DNA of 53,193 nt, taken from positions 1-53,193 of the forward strand of contig DIRJ01000019.1 in assembly GCA_002427505.1 (NCBI GenBank). Reading direction: 5' to 3'. Of this stretch, positions 50,449 through 53,193 are shown piece by piece. Each line of letters starts with the position of its first letter. The stretch's first letter is position 1. The notes below the pieces were generated by a model. The model was not told the origin of the DNA, made no database searches, and was given only the letters and a program-made list of their open reading frames with translations. This stretch comes from Mageeibacillus sp. UBA5439 (GTDB taxonomy: Bacteria; Bacillota; Clostridia; Saccharofermentanales; DTU023). A program made the translations under genes and the position numbers.

Positions 50449-52437
50449 ATGAAAAGAAGGTCAAAGGGTACGTCGTTTTATTTGATTCTGATGATCGGGA
50501 TTCTGCTTCTGACTGTATATATGTCAAATCAAACACGTGAACCAGCGGTCACCCTTGATGAGGTTGAGAGCTATATAGAAAACGGGGACGTTAAGAGCAT
50601 TGTGCTCGACGGCACTTCCTTGCAGCTTACTCTGACAGAAACAGCTGTTGCAGCAGGTAAACCCGCACAGATACAGAAATCCATACCGTCTGCATCAATA
50701 GAGGTGTATCTGGAGAAATTTCTTGATGCGTCGCGGGAAGGGAAAATAGAAAGTTTTGACTATAAACAGCCGAAAGATTACAGCAGTATTATTAATCTGG
50801 TGTTTCTGGTACTGCTGATGGTGTCTATCGGTGCTTTCATTTATGTTTCCTATTCGCGCCAGGCAGGGGACGGCAAGTCAGCTATGTCTTTTGGCAGGAG
50901 TCGGGCTAAACTGAACGATCCCGGCAAGAACAAGGTGTCATTTGATGATGTTGCCGGTGCTGAAGAAGAAAAGGCTGAACTGCAGGAAGTTGTTGATTTT
51001 TTGCGTAACCCGAAGAAGTATTCAGAACTGGGTGCGAAAATCCCCAAGGGAATTCTTTTGGTAGGTGCACCCGGAACGGGAAAAACTTTGCTGGCTAAAG
51101 CTGTGGCCGGAGAAGCTCAGGTACCCTTCTTTTCCATCAGTGGTTCCGACTTCGTCGAAATGTTTGTCGGCGTAGGAGCATCAAGAGTGCGCGACCTTTT
51201 CAATAATGCCAAAAAGCAGTCACCCTGCATTATTTTTATTGATGAAATTGATGCTGTAGGCCGTCAACGCGGTGCCGGTCTGGGTGGGGGGCATGATGAG
51301 CGCGAGCAGACTCTGAACCAGCTTCTGGTTGAGATGGACGGTTTTGGCCCCAACGAAGGCGTAATTGTACTGGCAGCAACCAACCGCCCTGACATTTTGG
51401 ATTCAGCCTTGTTGCGCCCGGGCCGTTTTGACCGGCAAATTATGATTATGCGTCCTGACATCAAGGGGCGTGAAGCGATTCTGCAGGTTCATGCACGCGA
51501 TAAACCTTTAGCAGATGACATAGACCTGGGCGAGATCGCCCGTATAACCTCAGGCTTCACCGGAGCTGATCTGGCTAACCTGCTCAATGAAGGAGCTTTA
51601 TTGGCAGCCCGCAATCAGCAGACAGAAATAACTTACGCGAATTTGAGTGAGGCTGTCTTCAAGGTCATGGTCGGTCCTGAGAAAAAGAGCCGTATCGTCA
51701 GTGAACGCGAACGCAAAAGCACTGCCTATCATGAAGCGGGTCATGCTATTGTTCTGCGAGCGGTTTCGGAAACCGACCGCGTGGAGCGGGTTTCAATTAT
51801 TCCGGCCGGAGCTGCCGGCGGTTATACCGCCTGGCGTCCGAATGAGGATATATATTTCAAAACACGTCGTCAGCTTCTGGGTGAAATCATGACAGGTTTA
51901 GGCGGACGCGCAGCTGAAATGATTATTTATGATGAGATGAGCACAGGAGCAGGACAAGACCTGAAACAGTGTAATGCTATCGCGCGTCAGATGGTAACTA
52001 AATACGGTATGAGCCAGCGTCTCGGCAACGTCATCATAAGTGATAATGATGAAGTCTTTTTGGGCCGTGATTATGGTCATACCCAGAGCCACAGTGAGAG
52101 CCTGCAATCGGTGATTGATGAAGAAGTCGCCCGCATACTGGAAGAGTCTTACAATGAGACAATAGCTATTTTGGAAAAAAATCGCCTGCTGCTGGACAAG
52201 TTAACTGAAGCCCTGCTGGCTAAAGAGAAAGTCAATGCTGAAGAGTTTGAAGAAATCTACAGAACTTACGCAGTAGATTTTAAGCCGGCTCCGGGTGATG
52301 GGGAAATTGAAAAGGAACATAGTTTCAGTCCTGAAGAAATGCAGGTTCCCCCAGCACAAGCTGAAGGCAGTGTGGAGGAGGGCAGTCAAAGCGGCGAAGC
52401 CACGATTAGCTTCTCCGGATGGTTCTTCAGCTCCTGA
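50449..52437 (+). CDS. ftsH: ATP-dependent zinc metalloprotease FtsH
   Basis: Membrane-bound AAA protease that removes damaged membrane and regulatory proteins. Two helices (residues 8-25 and about 108-128) flank an extracytoplasmic domain. Walker A is GAPGTGKT at 206-213, Walker B IIFIDEIDAVG, and the zinc site is HEAGH at 428-432. The 662 residues end in an acidic, low-complexity tail and FSGWFFSS. Start ATG follows AAAGGAT. Confidence 0.97.
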   Translation: MKRRSKGTSFYLILMIGILLLTVYMSNQTREPAVTLDEVESYIENGDVKSIVLDGTSLQLTLTETAVAAGKPAQIQKSIPSASIEVYLEKFLDASREGKIESFDYKQPKDYSSIINLVFLVLLMVSIGAFIYVSYSRQAGDGKSAMSFGRSRAKLNDPGKNKVSFDDVAGAEEEKAELQEVVDFLRNPKKYSELGAKIPKGILLVGAPGTGKTLLAKAVAGEAQVPFFSISGSDFVEMFVGVGASRVRDLFNNAKKQSPCIIFIDEIDAVGRQRGAGLGGGHDEREQTLNQLLVEMDGFGPNEGVIVLAATNRPDILDSALLRPGRFDRQIMIMRPDIKGREAILQVHARDKPLADDIDLGEIARITSGFTGADLANLLNEGALLAARNQQTEITYANLSEAVFKVMVGPEKKSRIVSERERKSTAYHEAGHAIVLRAVSETDRVERVSIIPAGAAGGYTAWRPNEDIYFKTRRQLLGEIMTGLGGRAAEMIIYDEMSTGAGQDLKQCNAIARQMVTKYGMSQRLGNVIISDNDEVFLGRDYGHTQSHSESLQSVIDEEVARILEESYNETIAILEKNRLLLDKLTEALLAKEKVNAEEFEEIYRTYAVDFKPAPGDGEIEKEHSFSPEEMQVPPAQAEGSVEEGSQSGEATISFSGWFFSS

Positions 52438-52469
52438 CAGATCTAAAATAGCTTAATACTTGGAACATG

Positions 52470-52502
52470 AAGGGGGAATTCAGCACAGCGGGATTCCCCC
52501 TT
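52470..52502 (+). terminator. Hairpin after ftsH
   Basis: AAGGGGGAAT and ATTCCCCCTT form a 10-bp stem with a 13-base loop. No U run follows, but it separates ftsH from the lipoprotein gene. Confidence 0.5.
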
Positions 52503-52519
52503 GCAAAAAGGAGTGTCGT

Positions 52520-53134
52520 ATGAAGAAAGCCAAACTGCTCTTGCCTCTAGTTCTGCTGGCAGCAATCTTTTTGACCGCCTGCGCCAACCCAGCCACACCG
52601 ACTGCTGATCCCACACAGCCGTCCCTTCCATCAACTTCCGAGACTGCGGAGACTGCAAGAACGACTGAATCCACGACTTCCACAAGGGAAAATGTCATTA
52701 CTGCTGTCACTAGGGAGACGGTTACTGAGACTACTGAACCAAGCAGCTCTGCACCGGAAAAAGTACAGATAACTGTCGATTATGCAACAGATGAGATTTT
52801 AAGCAACTATGATTCTCTCTCTGAATTTATTGAATCTGAAGAAATCTCTCAGAAGATTATTTTTACTACTAATGTCAGAGTGAAAAAAATTAGCTTCATA
52901 AAAGTTGTTTATGAAGAGAAAAATGGTGAGTTTGCATTTTTTGATAACGGGGAATTGCATTCTCTTGAGGACTTTTCACCCGAGAAGCCTTTCCTGGTGA
53001 GTTGGATGGATTTCGGGGCTATTCCGCACAGGGGCATATCGTTTGTAGATGAAAACGACATGACAAGATATTTTTACCTTGCGACGAGTGGCGAGGATGG
53101 CTCACTTATCCTGACTGAATTTCACAATGAATAG
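52520..53134 (+). CDS. Lipoprotein of unknown function
   Basis: A 204-residue exported protein. A signal peptide ends in lipobox LTAC with Cys21. Residues 22-85 are a Thr/Ser/Glu-rich linker, and the rest is a compact domain with a FFDNGELHSLEDFSPEKPF segment. I do not recognise the domain. AAGGAG lies before the ATG at 52520, so an ATG at 52460 is rejected. The linker resembles the disordered tail of the poly-glycine protein at 16.4 kb in composition. Confidence 0.75.
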   Translation: MKKAKLLLPLVLLAAIFLTACANPATPTADPTQPSLPSTSETAETARTTESTTSTRENVITAVTRETVTETTEPSSSAPEKVQITVDYATDEILSNYDSLSEFIESEEISQKIIFTTNVRVKKISFIKVVYEEKNGEFAFFDNGELHSLEDFSPEKPFLVSWMDFGAIPHRGISFVDENDMTRYFYLATSGEDGSLILTEFHNE

Positions 53135-53193
53135 GGTCGGAGCCATGGAGTGGCTTAGTTCTCAGCACGATTTTTGATAAAGAAAACCGGACC
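53135..53193. other. Window end, nothing recognised
   Basis: The last 59 bases hold no start with a ribosome site and no hairpin that I can support. Confidence 0.4.

Noticed and set aside
1..53193. CRISPR arrays, prophage or toxin-antitoxin pairs
   Set aside because: No spaced direct repeats, structural phage genes or small paired toxin-antitoxin frames were seen on either strand.

Overview
The window looks like chromosome of a low-to-mid GC Firmicute, most probably an anaerobic clostridium. The evidence is the conserved blocks rpmE-DUF1385-prmC-prfA-tsaC and rpsF-ssb-rpsR-rplI-dnaB-tilS-hpt-ftsH, a CdaA/GlmM locus, a ThiXYZ transporter under a TPP riboswitch, strong Shine-Dalgarno sites, and many TTG and GTG starts. 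Species cannot be fixed from the sequence alone. No phage, CRISPR array, rRNA or complete insertion sequence is visible.

Layout. 1-5.3 kb: the 3' part of an M16C metallopeptidase gene, then tRNA-Ser(GGA), leuS and a membrane protein on the minus strand. 5.4-8.3 kb: mreB and rho. 8.4-11.2 kb: TPP riboswitch and thiXYZ (pyrimidine precursor import). 11.2-13.3 kb: an MscS channel overlapping tail to tail with an orphan citrate lyase ligase gene. 13.4-16.3 kb: trkA-trkH potassium uptake. 16.3-20.2 kb: a membrane-anchored poly-glycine protein, a uridine-kinase-like protein, thioredoxin and the Nnr NAD(P)HX repair enzyme. 20.3-24.5 kb: a cell-envelope operon with a CdaA-CdaR fusion (c-di-AMP synthesis), glmM, and an Amidase_3 protein whose catalytic residues are mostly lost. 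24.6-29.1 kb: a GntR-regulated ABC transporter cassette ending at a serine recombinase remnant, probably an old insertion. 29.1-34.0 kb (minus): an ion-energetics operon with a long attenuator-bearing leader, a membrane pyrophosphatase, a fused two-domain DUF1538 transporter and a protein with three PII-like domains. 34.1-39.3 kb: a four-gene flavin/iron-sulfur dehydrogenase facing a P5C dehydrogenase gene, which reads as proline-to-glutamate oxidation. 39.3-53.2 kb: a histidine phosphatase, then the two translation/replication blocks and a terminal lipoprotein.

How the genes work together. Several systems bear on ion balance and the envelope. TrkAH imports K+, and CdaA makes c-di-AMP, which in Firmicutes commonly restrains K+ uptake. 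MscS relieves turgor, and the pyrophosphatase/DUF1538/PII operon probably couples a PPi-driven Na+ (or H+) gradient to a Na+/H+ antiporter under nucleotide control. I rate that operon with its leader the most interesting unit in the window. The fused CdaA-CdaR and the pseudo-amidase in the same operon come next.
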